64,000 nucleotides of DNA, taken from Macrotis lagotis. Its lineage: Eukaryota; Chordata; Mammalia; Peramelemorphia; Peramelidae. Location of the stretch: NCBI RefSeq assembly GCF_037893015.1, contig NC_133658.1, positions 62,105,636 through 62,169,635 on the forward strand, read 5' to 3'. Positions 49,843 through 62,866 of this stretch are shown here, in pieces. The first letter of the stretch is position 1, and the number at the start of each line of letters is the position of its first letter. The notes under the pieces are model-generated. The model worked only from the letters and a program-made list of their open reading frames with translations. It was not told the origin of the DNA and made no database searches. Position numbers and translations under genes: made by a program.

Positions 49843-51207
49843 CAAGAGTCCCATTCTTTAGACTCAGTTTGTCTCCAATTAGTTAACCAGGATTTATAAA
49901 GCAGAGATTAAGTGTATGCATATACAGAGGGTAAATGGAAAGTGACCCCAGCACTGAGGGGGACCTGGAAAGGCTTCCCAAAGAAGGTGGGAATTTTAGT
50001 GGTGACATGATGGAAGTCAAGGAAACCAGAAGGAAAAAGAGGAAGAAAATTCCTGGCATGGAGTGGACTGTTCAAAGAGGCTAGTGCCACTAGAATGGAG
50101 AGCATGTGGAGAGGAGGGAGGTACCAGTCTGAAAGGGTCAGAAGGATCCAGGTTGAAAAATTCTCTAAAAGCCAAATTCTAAATCACTAATAACTTAGTA
50201 AAGTTGCTGCTGCGACAGGGCCAGTGAATTAGGAAGGGAGATGGCTCAGTGAGAGACTCAGCTGAGATTATATAACCCAAATGGATAGTGGACCCCATCA
50301 GCAGAGTTTTGTGATGTCTTCCTGCTCCATTCAACAGCATAAGAATAGAAACAAAGGAAGCAGACAGTGAGAGTAATTCAAGGCTGGGACTTAGCAAGGA
50401 ATGATTGTGAACCTACAGAACAGTATAGAATTGAACCAGTTCACCAACAGGTCAAGATGTTTCTCTCAGAACTCTCATAATGCAGTTAAAAATAGGTTAT
50501 TTAAGAGCTGAAAAATATAAAAAGAATCCCTACCTCTTGTACAATCACTCAAGATAATAATGCATATCAGATCTACAAGAAAGCCTTTATTTCAGGCCAC
50601 AGAATATGCATAAACAACATGATTCCCCTTCCCTCTCCAGAGGCCTATTCAATCCCTCAGATTCCAGTGGTCTGGACCTCCCTATGGGAGGGAAATGAAC
50701 CCAACATTTTGATGAGTCTACTTATCAGAGACACATAAAGCCATCCAGCCTTATGAAATTACCCTAAATATTTAGACCCCGAACTAGTTAGTGGTATGTT
50801 AATGGAAAGAAGGGTACACATTCTAGAGATATTGTGAAGGAAGAAATGACTGAGTAATTGAATATATGGGATAATATGAGTGAGACTAGGAATAGAGTAC
50901 ATATAGCAAAGAGACTAAAATCAAATATATAGATCTGGGAATCATTTGTATAGTTACAAAAACTGAACCCATGGAGAACCATCACATAAGACAATAGAAT
51001 AATAACAAAAGAAGGACCAGGACAAAACTTTAATTAACCACCACAGTACAGTTGTAATTTGGATAAAGATCCAGCAAAGACAATGAGGAATGATTACACA
51101 GGTAGGAGGAAAACCAAGACAAGTATAGGTGGCTGTTACAGGGAATTTAGCTGAGAGGGAAAGAAAAGAAATAGGATAACCTAGCAGAGTTGATTAGATT
51201 AGGTGAG

Positions 51208-51353
51208 AGTTTTTTTTAACAAGGCAATGGGGTTTAGTGACTTGCCTAAGGTCACACAGCTAGGTAATTATTAAGTATCTGAGGTCACATTTGAACTCAG
51301 GTCCTCCTGAATCCAGGGCCGGTGCTCTATCTGCTGTGCCACCTAGTCGCCCC
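51208..51353 (-). mobile_element. Marsupial tRNA-derived SINE inside the L2
   Basis: Antisense copy from 'tttttttaacaaggcaatggg' to 'gccacctagtcgcccc'. Sequence like GGTGAGAGTTTTTT occurs on both sides. Confidence 0.88.
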
Positions 51354-51441
51354 CTGGGTGAGTTTTTTAAGGAAGGGAGTAAAAGGAAGGAGAAAATGTG
51401 GAACAAAAAATAAAATACAAATAACATTTAAATTTAAAAAG

Positions 51442-51460
<19 letters not shown>

Positions 51461-51472
<12 letters not shown>

Positions 51473-52350
51473 TATGAAATATTGCTCTAAATCTTTACTG
51501 ATTAGAGAAATACAAATTAAAGCATGTCTGTGGTACCACCTCACACATCTCAGACTGGCCAATATGATCAGAAAGGACAATGATCAATGTTGGAAGGGAT
51601 GTAGGAAATCTGGGACACTAATACACTATTGATAGAGCTGTGAACTCAACCAATCTTTCTGGAGAGCAATTTGGAAGTATGCCCAAAGAGCAATAAAAAT
51701 GTGCATATACCCTTTGATCCAGCAATACCACTACTGGGTCTATACCCTGAAGAGATGATGAAAAAGGGTAAAAACATCACTTGTCAAAAATATACATAGC
51801 AGCCCTGTCTGTGGTGGCAAAAAATTGGAAATTAAGTAAATGTTCTTCAATTGGGGAATGGCTTAACAAACTGTGGTATATGTACATCATGTAACACTAT
51901 TCTATTCTATTCTATTAGAAATCAGGAGGGATGGGAATTCAGGGAAGCATGGAAGGATTTGCATGAACTGATGCTAAGTGCAAGGAGCAGAACCAGAAGA
52001 ACATTGTACATCATAACAGCAACATGGGGTTGATCATCAACCTTAATGGAATCATCAGTGCAACTATCAGAGACAATTTGGGGGGTACCTACGATGGAGA
52101 ATACCATCGGTATCCAGAGAAAGAATTGCGGAGTTCGAGCAAAGACCAAAGACTATTACCTCTAATTTAAAAAAAAAATCAACATTATCTTATTAGGTAA
52201 TTTTACTATCTCTTATACTTTATTTTTTCCTTAAGGATATGATTTCTCTCTCAACACATTCAATTTGAATCAATGTATATCATGGAAACAATATAAAGAC
52301 TATCAAACTACCTTCGGCGGGGGGGGAAGATTGCAAAATTAAAAAAAAAA
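51461..52350 (+). mobile_element. 5'-truncated L1 3' end inside the L2
   Basis: 'aaatacaaattaaagcatgtc', 'ggtaccacctcacacatctc', 'accactactgggtctatacc', 'aactgatgctaagtgcaagg', and an A-rich end near 52340. It abuts a (TA)n run at 51441-51468. It is older than the copies at 31260 and 45116. Confidence 0.8.
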
Positions 52351-52640
52351 ATAAATATGTGGCTTTGGCAAGGAGAGGGACCTTCAGTAGAAACTGGAAC
52401 CAAAGAAGAAAATACAGAATGATTCCAGAAGGATATAAGATGGGAATGGAATAAAAGAGATCCTGGACTCAATATTTTTGGTGAAGTATAAAGCAAAGTC
52501 TTCAGCTGAAATGAAAGGAAGAAGACTTCCTGTGAAAGTTTTATAAGCAAGGAGTTCTGAAATAGCCACAATGGTAAGTGGGATTAATTAGTGAGATGAA
52601 TGCTTTGTTGCAGTGAGGACCCATTGAAATTTTAAAACCT

Positions 52641-53124
52641 TCAGAGAGTTACCAAAGCTGATTCCTTCACTTTCTGTACACTGAAAATTTTGTGTAGATT
52701 CTGACAAAGCCTGTCATACAAGTCAGTTGGTGTGGGAAAAATGAAAGGATCCCAATTACCCTATGTTTTAAGAACAGACTCTTCAGTTCCATATCAGCTG
52801 GTGGCCCAGAGGGAGGCCTGCTCAATCAATAGCCATTTCCAAAATACAGAAACAGACTTCTAGAATCTGAGAAAGTGACACCAGAGAGTCAATGCTAACC
52901 TTTGTAAAGATGTGCAGTGACAAATTGACAAAGACTTTGGGGGTAAAGTTTAAGGAGCTAACATCATTTATTCCTTAATTAGAAATTGCTTCCTTTGGTA
53001 GGAATGTTTTAAAAGTCTAGGGAGTAGAAGAATTGGGTATGGACATTCTAGATTCTTCCACCTTTTGGCCAGACAAAAGGACTGAATTTTCATTGAATTA
53101 TAGGGGTTTCTGTCCTGTAAAAAA
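52641..53124. other. Intron stretch, nothing recognised
   Basis: Possibly further diverged L2 at its left edge. No supported feature elsewhere. Confidence 0.3.
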
Positions 53125-53564
53125 AGAATGTTAAGAAAACAACATGGGGGTGATGATCAAATTTAATGGATGTGCTCATTCCACCAGTGCAATAATCAGG
53201 GACAATTTTAGGGTATCTATGACAGAGAATACCATCTGTATCCAAAGAAAGAACTATGGAGTTTAAACACAGACCAAAGACTACTACTTTCAATTAAAAA
53301 AAAAAGTTGTCTTATATACTACATAATTTTGCTATCTCTAATATTTTATTTTTTCCTCAAGGATATGATTTTCTCTCAACACAATTTTTTTAAGAAAGAC
53401 TATTTTGAGTTTTACAATTCCCCCCATTCTTGTTTCCCTCCTCCACCCCCCCCAGAAGGCATTCTGCTAGTCTTTACATTGGTTCCATGTTATACATTGT
53501 CAATACATTCAATTTTGATCAGTGTATATAGCATGGAACCAATGTAAAGATTATCAGACTGCCT

Positions 53565-53595
<31 letters not shown>

Positions 53596-53690
53596 GGGGA
53601 TTTATAAAATTCAAAATCTTACAAAAAATGATAGAAACAACTATTGTGTATAATTGGAAAACAAACAAAATATTTATAAAAAAGTTTAAA
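53125..53690 (+). mobile_element. L1 3' UTR carrying an inverted L1 tail
   Basis: L1 3' UTR in sense ('caccagtgcaataatcaggg', 'ccatctgtatccaaagaaag', 'aattttgctatctctaat'). It is interrupted at about 53385-53503 by a short antisense L1 tail, then resumes at 'caatacattcaattttgatc'. A (TG)n run is at 53564-53591. Confidence 0.7.
53385..53503 (-). mobile_element. Very short antisense L1 tail inside the L1
   Basis: A T-run, then 'gagttttacaattcccccc', 'ctagtctttacattggttcc' and 'atgttatacattg', the reverse complement of the host L1's own 3' UTR just downstream. The flanks TCAACACA and TCAATACA may be a short target duplication. Confidence 0.65.
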
Positions 53691-53767
53691 AAGTTACACA
53701 AAAAAGGAAGTATATTGTAGCATTAAAAAAAACTGTTAGAATTAAGCTTCAAAAATAGTCACTGGAA

Positions 53768-53914
53768 GGGGCAGCTAGGTAGTGCAGGGGATTGATTAAG
53801 CACCAGCCCTGGAGTCAGGAGTACCTGAGTTCAAATCTGGTCTCAGACACTTAATAATTACCTAGCTGTGTGGCCTCGGGCAAGCCACTTAACCCCACTG
53901 CCTTGCAAAAAAAA
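53768..53914 (+). mobile_element. Marsupial tRNA-derived SINE
   Basis: Forward copy. AAAATAGTCACTGGAA (53752-53767) and AAAATAGTCATTGGAA (53915-53930) match at 15 of 16. Confidence 0.92.
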
Positions 53915-53940
53915 AAAATAGTCATTGGAAAATAAAGGAA

Positions 53941-54118
53941 GGGGCTGCTAGGTGGCACAGTAGATAAAGTACCAGCCCTGGAGTCAGGAGTACCAGGAGT
54001 ACCTGGGTTCAAATACTTAAAGATGACCTAGCTGTGTGGCCTTGGGCAAGCCACTTAACTCCATTTGCCTTGCAAAAACATAAAAAACAAAAACAAAAAA
54101 AAAGAAAAGAAAAGAAAT
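53941..54118 (+). mobile_element. Marsupial tRNA-derived SINE with internal duplication
   Basis: A forward copy about 25 bp after the previous one. The unit AGGAGTACC is doubled and a stretch of about 10 bp near 'tcaaatacttaaag' is missing. The tail is A/G-rich. Confidence 0.87.
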
Positions 54119-54714
54119 GAAGTATTATGCTCCTTGGATCTTAATCAGTGATTATGCTGCATACTTTTAGGCAGAATGTCATTTGCTATTGCTGCTAGGA
54201 CAGACAGGGGAGAGGCTTCAACTTGCAGGGAGGGTAGCCCTGGGAAAGTCTCTCTTACACTTTTAGGTAGAGGAAAAATCCTGCTCTTATGATTTGGAAA
54301 CAGCAGTTAGTCCAGTGCCCTCTCAATCTCTTTGATATGTTACTAAATGTGATACCATGCAATAAGAGTGGATGGCAATATGGACATCAGACTGAGAAGT
54401 TAAGTAGTCCTTTTTTTAATAGAGGTACTCTGGTTCTTTAATTTCAAAACATTCATTATTTAGGAATGGTGCAAAGGTGATAGAATTTTTTTGGAACTTA
54501 GATTTATAGGAAGATGATGACTTTTAGCCAAGGTAGCTGTCTGAACAGATGCAGGATGTCTGGCCTTACTACATCTATTCTAGAAAAAAAATGGAAACAT
54601 TAAACTCTCTAAACACCTTAAGCAAAATAAGACCTTAGATACCCTATTTCAAAAAATCTTTTAAGGAAAGTGCCCAAATTTCTCAGAACCAGAAGGCAAG
54701 ATGAAAACAAAAAA
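54119..54714. other. Intron stretch, nothing recognised
   Basis: No landmark was found. Confidence 0.3.
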
Positions 54715-55800
54715 TTCAGTAATCACCACCTGAAAGAAACACAAAAATGAAAACTCCCGAATATATTACAGTCAAAATCCAGAATTTCCACATCAAAGAA
54801 AACATAGCTATATAAACAGCCAAGAAGAAAAAATTCAAGTACCAAGAAACCACAGTAAAGATCATACATAATGTAATAGCCACCACTATAAGGAGTGGAG
54901 AACTTAGACCACAATATTCCACAAGGCAAAGGGTAATAGGTTTTACAGCCAAGAATTATGTATCCAACAAAACTGAGTAGTTGAAAAAACAAAAAATGGA
55001 CCTTTAATGAAACAGGACTTCAAAGCATTCCTGATAAAAAAGCCAAAGCTGTGGAGAAATTTTAAAGTTCAAAAACAGGAATGAAGAAAAACATAAAAAG
55101 GTAACCATGACTGAACAATAATAAATGACTAACAAAGATAAACTGCTTACATTAGAAAAGCAGGGATGATACGCACCCCCTACAAACCAACAGAGGTCAT
55201 CAATAGGGAGTCCAATCAGATAAGGTCTCATGTCACAATGAAAAATGGAAAGAGTGGGCAGATAGACATCTATATAAAGAGAAGGATTGAAGACTGACAC
55301 TTGAATTTCACACTCATCTGAAATGGTCAAAAAAAGGAAGACTACACAGTTGGGTACAGAAATACATTTCACTCAATAAGGAGAGAAAGAGTAAGGCAAG
55401 AAGGAATTAAGAGCAACAGTAGATTAAAGGAGGGATTAGTCCTAAGGAAAATAAATTCTTAAGTTATGTACAAAAATATTTACGGTTCTTTTTGAAGTAG
55501 CAAAAAATGAGAATTTTTAGTGATGCCTAAAATATCCCTGGAACAAGTTATGGCATATAAAGAGGATGGAATATTATGGTGCTGAACTCTTACCAGTAAA
55601 ATGATCAACCATGAATTCAGTCAACTAACATGAAAAAATAAGGGATACATCTCCTAATAAGAAAGGTGAAAGACCCAGGATGCATAGTCAACACAGAAAG
55701 CTGTTCTTTTTGACTAAAATACATTCTTATAATGGATTTTGTTTTTGTTTGTGTACTCAACTGGAAAAGGGGGAGAAGGGAGATATTAGCTGATTAAAAA
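54715..55800 (+). mobile_element. Decayed L1-related composite element
   Basis: 54715-55440 carries 'cagccaagaattatgtatcc', 'aacaaaactgagtagttg', 'aatggacctttaatgaaac' and 'gacttcaaagcattcctgat'. I remember this text as common interspersed sequence that may be L1 5' material. 55455-55790 is L1 3'-end-like ('atgtacaaaaatatttacgg', 'ggatggaatattatggtgc'). The assignment of the first part is uncertain. Long antisense frames here (55004-55372, 54723-54992) look fortuitous. Confidence 0.45.
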
Positions 55801-57391
55801 AATAACAAAATATTTTAAAAATTAATGTAATAACATATACTTAAGAGGATTTACCCCCTGCCTCCAGCTACTTTTTCTGTCAAACTAAGTACAATTCCTA
55901 CTAAATAGTCCTCACAAGCCTTAAGATCAGCCTACCCCTTTGACAAAAAGACAGACAGACAGACACACACACACACACACACACTCCTAGGCACCAAATG
56001 ACTAAGGCTGACAATTTGTGACAACCTGGAACATTATGAGATTCAGAGGCAAGAGGATGATGAATTATGACTTTTTTTCTTGCTGTAGTTCATTCAAATT
56101 ATGTTGGATCAAACTGGATGAAGAGATGCATTGAGATAAAGAACAATTCCACTACTCCTTGCCCCAACCCCAACCTTGTAAGAGTTCTTGTCTCAATAGC
56201 AACCTATTAGTTTATATGACAAATGTTTCCAACAATCTGAAACAGCAGTTTATCCAGTGCTTGCATTTGGGAGAGTTCAGGTGTCTGAGGGGGCAGTGGA
56301 AGTCTGGCTCTGAGCATTGATCAACCCATCTCCCAGGAATTTCCATCAGCTTATCGCAGGGGTAATATTAAAACCAAACATGGAACTCAATAGGAGTTTG
56401 AGAGAGGAACACATTTGTCAGCAACTTCATCCTTAAAACATTGGCTGTTCTTAAATCTCCACTTGCCTGGGTTAGTGCTGTGTGAGCAAAGATCACAGCT
56501 TCAAACATAAAATAAAAGCTTTCTAGTTCCTTTCTCAAAGATCTTTTACAAGGTCTATAGACTAGTTCTTCAGTTTGAAGTTGAAGTAACAATTAGTGTA
56601 GGTTCTCTGGACTCACTTGCCTGGCATATATATATAAAGCTAATGTATTTTTCCGTAGATGATTTCTGCACTCTGTACACTGCTTTTAGAGGCTCTCAAA
56701 GTCTGTCTAAATGAAGTCCTAAAAGGGTAAGGTAGAGGGAAAGGGAAGAGGAGAAAGAGAGAGCACAACCACCACATCTTGGCTTTTTCCAACAGACTGC
56801 AGCCTTAAAGAAACCAGGGCCTTTACTGGCTAGGGGATTTGACTTTAGACTTTCAGATATCCAGGACCAATTTAGCAGCAGAGAGGAGGATTCTATGGTT
56901 CCCCGCCCCCCCTTTAGATCAATATTCTGGATAAGAACAAATTATTGATTACGAGTCATTTCATGTACATAATCTTATTTGCTTCTTATAATAACCCTGT
57001 AAAGAAGGCAGTGAAAATTTTATCAGCATGTCCAGTCTCCACATGAGGTTCAAACAGGTAAAAGCAATTTGCCTAAGACCATAAAACCTGAAAATGAAAC
57101 AGCCAGGACTCTGACCCAGGATTTCTGAATCTAAGTCATGCAGCCTCTCCAAAAGCCTACTTCTTTGTCAAGCATAAGAGATTCCAACTTTCACTTTAGA
57201 TGGAGGAAATGAACTTTAGAGGGAAGAAAAAGTCATTCCCCTAAAGAGTGATTAATCCTCCTACCCTAAATGTATTTTAAATGTCAGCCTGATTCTACCT
57301 ACTTCACAGCATTTTGAGACTTAAATGATGCAATGGAGGTAAGGAACTTCACAAACATTAAAGCACCATATAAATGTTGTTGTTATCATTG

Positions 57392-57429
<38 letters not shown>

Positions 57430-60132
57430 ATATATGCACTAGGAACACCTCTGGAGTCAAAGCCCTTGAAGATAATATATCCATTTATTTGTCTATTTAC
57501 CCAGAGAGCTAGAAATCACCCCCAGATGCTTAGAGGAAGAGTGGGTTCAGCTCTCCAACTCCTTGGCTAAAGGCCAAGAGCAGTTGAGCTTGAGCCCTCA
57601 GTCATGTGGAACTTGTTCAAGTCAGAGAAGCTCAGTAATTCAGAACTGGGGGCTGTTCACCAGCAAACTTTTGGATCAGGAAAAGCAGCATCATGTCATA
57701 GGACAGCAGATTAGGATCAGAGAAGCCTGGGCTTGAGGCCCACTTCCACAGCTGACATTGGGCAAATCATAGCCTCAGCTTCCCAGTCCTCTAGGAGGCT
57801 AGAGTATCTCAGGCCCCATCCACCTCTAAAGCTCATAGCCCTTTGTTTGACAGGACCTTTCTAATGCACTCACCTTTGTAAAAATGTATGCTACAGTTCT
57901 TATTCCTTTATTGGACTGTAATCATCATGACAGAAGAGATATGTGTTATATTAGCTACAAATCTCTCCTCAGACAGGAAAGTTCTCCTCCCAATAAGCAC
58001 TAAATATGGATAGTGCTCAATTTCTTCTAGAGTTTATTTATATAATATATAATTCCTGACATCATTAACTGCAGCAGGTCAGGCCCTAGGAAGAAACAAT
58101 TCGCATCTCTTTTTCTCACTCAGCTGTATACAAGAAAACAGTACAATGAAGAATTAAGCCACAGTTGCTCCTTCTCTTCCATGAAATGCTGGACCTGAGC
58201 AGACTGAGGATGAGAGCTCTTACTTTGGTGGTCTTCATTTAGAAAGAGGGACCCCATCAGGCTTTTCATAATTCTATTTATCAACCAAAGTTAGTAACTG
58301 TTCCTCAAAAGGTCCCATCTGTTCAGAGAAGCAATTCCCTCCCTGAAATCACCCAGGGGAAATGAAAGCTTGAACTGTGCCACCATGATCTGGTCCTTCA
58401 CTGCCAACAATGCCTAGCTAATGGTCCTGATATCATCATGGGAAAAAACAAGAATGATCTGGTTCTCTTAATTCTCTCTTTCTGTCATTTGCTTTCTATC
58501 CCTTTTCTGTCTGACTATCAAGTCTCTTACCTCCTTGTAAGAGGGTATGAATGAAATATAAAAGCACAGAAGAAATTTCCTAGAAGAAATTCTAGGAAAC
58601 AGAACAGGGGAGTGTTTACTCCAGGGAAAAGGACCATTAGCATGTCAAACAAGAAAACCATATATTGATTTGGCTCATGAAAATTATTTTAAAAGTTTAC
58701 AGAAAGTTAAATAGATTCATGATATAAGTACTATGACCTTAACCAAATACCCACTCCTTCCCTTAGGTGCTGATAACATCCTGCCTCCTGAACCTCAATC
58801 CTCACTCCCTGGACTGAAAAAAAAAGGACAATCTGAAATCAAGAAGTGGGGACAGGAGAGAAGACAGGAAGGAAGCCTAGTGAGATGGAGTAGGAGTAAG
58901 TAGAAAACCTGGGGAAAAGAAGATGAAAAGGTCGGAATTTTTTAAGAGAACAAGGGAGATAAAAATAACACTATAAAAGACGTGACAACTTAAAGGTTAG
59001 CAAAAATTGCTTTTTAGTAAGCGTCCTTCTCAGATGAATACTAAGATAAGACTTCGCCCCCACTGGTCCAGGCCCTATGTGTCACATATGAGAGAAGACA
59101 CTGACAGGCACCCAAGAAATAAAATAGGAGTTGACTTAGAAGACAAGGAAAAGTTTTTTCATTCTGAAAACCACTGTCCCAGAAGGAAATCTGGAGAATG
59201 ACAAGGCTAAATCACCAAGTTCACCACCCTTCATTGGCAAATTAGTTTAAAAATTGGTTAGCATGAGGTCACAGGAAATCCGAACTAGCTCAAGTATTAA
59301 ACAAGAGAAAACAAAGCAGAGGAATGGACAGACTTAGCAGAGGGTGTTTGAAGAGGTGGGGAATAGGGGCCTTTTACTTTTCCTCCAGAAAAACAAACCA
59401 CAGCTGAAGAAACAAGGAGTTTCAAGAAGGGATAAGGATAGAAGTAATGACTGAGAGTTATCTAGACAGAAAGCAAGGGAAGGACAAATTGGGGAACTTC
59501 ATAATATTTCTTTAAAAAAAAAAAAATGTTTATCTCCACTAATACTCTTCTCCAATGCCTGAGAATAGTATGGATGTCACCATATTTTCTCAAAGATTAT
59601 GCCAGCAGATTGTAAACTGTGTCAAATTCTACAAAGCTTAAAAACTTTGGAAAGAACAGGCCTCCAAACCTGTCATCTGGAGGCCTAATCTTGCTAGGTT
59701 CAAAGAGGGTCAGCAGCAGATTGTTTGCTGAGTAACTTTTCCTGAGTAACAACTAGAAGATCATCCATTTCCCAAGGCACAGAGGGGGTGGGCTGCTTTC
59801 TATCAATGGAGTACTCATATCATGAATTTTTAACATGCTAAAATATAAATAAATATGTTAATGCTTGAAAATTCCACTTCTATCCCCTCCTCCTCATCCC
59901 CCAGACTTATTTCATAACAATGAAGAGTAAAAGTCTCCAGTGTGGTAGGTGTTAGGAATAGGGAACTGTCATCTTTTTCTATTTGGTAACATATGAAATA
60001 TTTTCTTTTTTCCCCCACTTGGGTTAATCTTTTTTTCTTAAATCAGTGCCCATGGATTGTGAGCCAGTCTCTTATCTTCATGGAACATAAGAATCTGTCC
60101 AAGTGGAAGTGGGCTTAAAGTGTATAATCCAA
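55801..60132. other. Intron stretch with sparse old repeats
   Basis: (CA)n at 55961-55984; (TTA)n at 57385-57427; MIR-like pieces at about 57040-57145 (-), 57300-57390 (+) and 57690-57835 (+). The rest, about 58000-60130, has no recognised gene, RNA or repeat. Confidence 0.35.
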
Positions 60133-60358
60133 GATGTTGCTCAGAATTTCAGTCATGTCCGACTCTTCATGATCTTATTTGGGATTTTCTTGGCAAATAT
60201 ACTTGTTTGTCATTTTCTTCACCAGAGGATTAGGCAAACAAAGGTTAAGTGACTTGCCCAGGCTCACACAGCTAGTGAGTGTCTGAGACCAACTATGAAC
60301 TCATGTCTTCCTCACTAGAAACTAATGCTCTATCCACTGTGCCACCTAGCTATCTCAA
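60133..60358 (-). mobile_element. Longer tRNA-derived SINE with RTE-type tail
   Basis: Antisense: 'atttcagtcatgtccgactc', 'gggattttcttggcaaatat', 'cttgcccaggctcacacagc' and 'gccacctagctatc'. Confidence 0.8.
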
Positions 60359-60539
60359 CTCAAAAATAACCTTACCAATTCTAAGCATAGACTCCACACT
60401 GGGATGGACAACTTAGCCTTGGCTACTCTGATCTATAGGCTATTTAGATTACTTTGAAAAAACCAAAATGCAGATGAGCTAAACTGAATTCAGGGAGAAA
60501 CAAATGGATTCATTTATGGTAGAAACTGGACACAATATT

Positions 60540-60960
60540 TAGGAAAACTTCAAACTCTTGACTCAGTAAATTAATAGTAATTTCTTGAATGCCTATCATG
60601 TTCCTACCCCTGCAGGTGGTTAAAAAAAAAGGCATATACCTATACTGGGGAGACAGTGAAACACTGAACAACCAGTGTTTAACTACTTGCGACAGTACTA
60701 GAGAGTTCAGAGTTCAGAAATAGGGAATAAAAAGTAGCTTTATGGAGATGGGACGTGAACTGGGCCTTGAAGAGTAGGATTTGGAAAAGCAGAGGAGGAA
60801 GGAAGGTATTCTAGGTTGGGGATCAGAATGAGCAAAGACATAGGGGAAGAAGTACACATGAGCTGACAGTTAACAGATCCTCTTGACTGAAGAATAAGTT
60901 TTGGGAAGCTGCCCCAACATCAGCCTGTCTAGGCAGGTTGGAGCCAGACTCAGTCTAGAG
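60540..60960 (-). mobile_element. Old L2/CR1-type LINE fragment
   Basis: 'cttgaatgcctatcatgttc' followed by 'actgggccttgaagagtagg', 'ggtattctaggttggggatc' and 'gaatgagcaaagacatagg' matches the antisense L2-type consensus I recall. Diverged. Confidence 0.4.
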
Positions 60961-62446
60961 GTTTCTGAAAAACAGGCAGAAGAGTCTAAACTTGATAGAA
61001 TAAGCAATAGTAACAACTGCAGATCTTTGGTCAATCTGTCCTAGAAAAGGATTAGAAGCAAGAAAATCAGCCAAGAAGGTATTCTGGCAATTAAAGTATA
61101 AAACACTTATATTAAGAGTGCAGGCATTAAGGACAGGACTGGAGGTACATGCTGGAGAAACTGATACCCTCCTTTTACAAATTAAAATCCTAGAAAACAT
61201 CAAAGCACCTACTATGCAAAAGAGATCAGCTACTGACTAGTTTAATCAGAAAGATGCAGGACCTCAAAAGGACCCCTAAACTGCCAAAACAAAATTAAGA
61301 AAAATCCCCTTGTTGAAGGACCCTGTCAGTCACTAGGGTCCACGAACAGATGACAAATTCATCATACAGAGAGAGTACTGACCCTAGGAAAATTGTGGTG
61401 TATAAGCCCAGCCTGGGCACTGTCTGGCCTGAAATTTGGCATTAGCAAAAATGAAACCTATAGAGGAACCACTGGAGGATTTAAAAGAGGTTGGAGTGTG
61501 GGAAAGAAAGACAGTTTTGTTGGATAAATTCTGAAATGATTATTAGGCTTAAAAAATCTGGGACAGCAGGGGCCATTGAGAAGGTTAGAGTCCTCTAGGT
61601 GGGAGATAAATAATGGAATGGGAAAGAAAAGATGACCAGTGATGGCCAAACCTATGAGCTTAGAACACAATTACTCCTTCCTCACTTTTATTAGTGATTG
61701 TGTACATCAATGGCTGTGGGGGAGGCCTGGAGATGAGGAATGTGGTTTGTTAAGGGTTTTGACCTGAAGGTGAATGAAATGAGGTCAGAGCTCAGTATTT
61801 CTGTAACAGATAAACAGAGTAATATTGTATAAAGATTTATTGTATATAACCTTAATTCTCAGTTCATTCCAGTGCTAAATCCACTCTGTACACAGTAGAG
61901 TATAAGTAGAAATGCATGGACATTTCCCATATACCCCGAAAAGGAGAGGAGAACATATGTTAAACACCAAGTTTCCTGGAAGAGGGATGGAAATGTGGGC
62001 ATGATTCAAGGGCAATGCAATGAAAAAAGATATACTTAATGTTAAAAACAAACAAGAAAAACAACTACTGTATTAAAGGAGGCAAAGAAGATCCTACTTT
62101 TCTTTCAGGAGATACAATTACCCAGATTTTCTAGCTATTCAGCTATTAAAGTCATTTCTGCAAGTAATTGAAAGAACTGACCAAAATGTCATGCTAAGAA
62201 ATAACTCCTTTCCCACCCTACCAAAAAGTCACCAGTGGGCATCCTTTCCACCTTCACAGGATTCCTAAACACCAGTTATTCAGATACTTCATGGGGTAAA
62301 AACCTCCATTTCTCTTCTCCAAAAAACTACAGACCCAATCTTTCCAAAACTTAGTCTTTGAAGAATGTGATATGATGCTCACTTCTAAGTACCTACAAAC
62401 ATCAAAGGGGTAAATCACTTTTATTTACCTCCTAAAAAGCATTTCA
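60961..62446. other. Intron stretch, nothing recognised
   Basis: No supported feature. Small - strand frames at 60955-61203 and 61458-61670 show no motif. Confidence 0.3.
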
Positions 62447-62645
62447 GGATATGCTGCTGTATTTCCCCGAAATAAGCCCTAGCACTGATTTTTTTCAGGA
62501 TGCACATAATGTAAGCCCTGCCCCCAAAATAAGCCTCAGTTAAGAATGTCAACCAGATGGAGGCATTTAGTATATCCATTGCAACACAGGACAGATATAT
62601 TGAATTATAAAATAATATTAATTTATAATTAATTAAAAATAAATA
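62447..62645 (+). mobile_element. Unassigned short interspersed element with AAGCCC repeats
   Basis: 'ccccgaaataagccctagc', 'gtaagccctgcccccaaaat' and 'aagcctcagttaag' repeat an AAGCC(C/T) unit three times (62474, 62513, 62531), then 'gcaacacaggacagatatat' and a long AT-rich end. I remember similar text from other vertebrate genomes but not its name. A non-autonomous DNA transposon is likely. Confidence 0.45.
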
Positions 62646-62866
62646 TTGACATTAATTCTTAAAATAAATGATAATATAAATTATAATTAAGTATTTGTAA
62701 ATACCCAAGGGGGGGGCACTGGATGAGAGGTGAATGCCTATGTAAAAGATGAACTCGAAACTTATTGCTGAATGACTAACTGGACTGAATGAAAAGAAAG
62801 CCCCACCTCTAATGTATTTCAAAGCATTTATGTTCTTGAAACTTGTGAAAAATTGCTGAATGTTAG

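Larger units (their letters stand above)
49890..52640 (-). mobile_element. Old L2 LINE, antisense, split by SINE and L1
   Basis: Segments at about 49890-50165, 50790-51200 and 52355-52640 keep the antisense L2 landmarks in order: 'cctggaaaggcttcccaaag', 'gatccagcaaagacaatgag', 'taggaggaaaaccaagac', 'gcaaagtcttcagctgaaat' and 'ttgcagtgaggacccattg'. It is interrupted by the SINE at 51208-51353 and the L1 at 51461-52350. Confidence 0.65.

Noticed and set aside
48825-49859. Regularly spaced similar units, as in a CRISPR array
   Set aside because: The units are about 150-bp SINEs in mixed orientation with different flanks, and the genome is eukaryotic.
55004-55372. 122-codon - strand frame with hydrophobic runs
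   Set aside because: It lies on the antisense of a repeat-like segment; AT-rich sequence readily gives Phe/Leu frames. No start context or motif.
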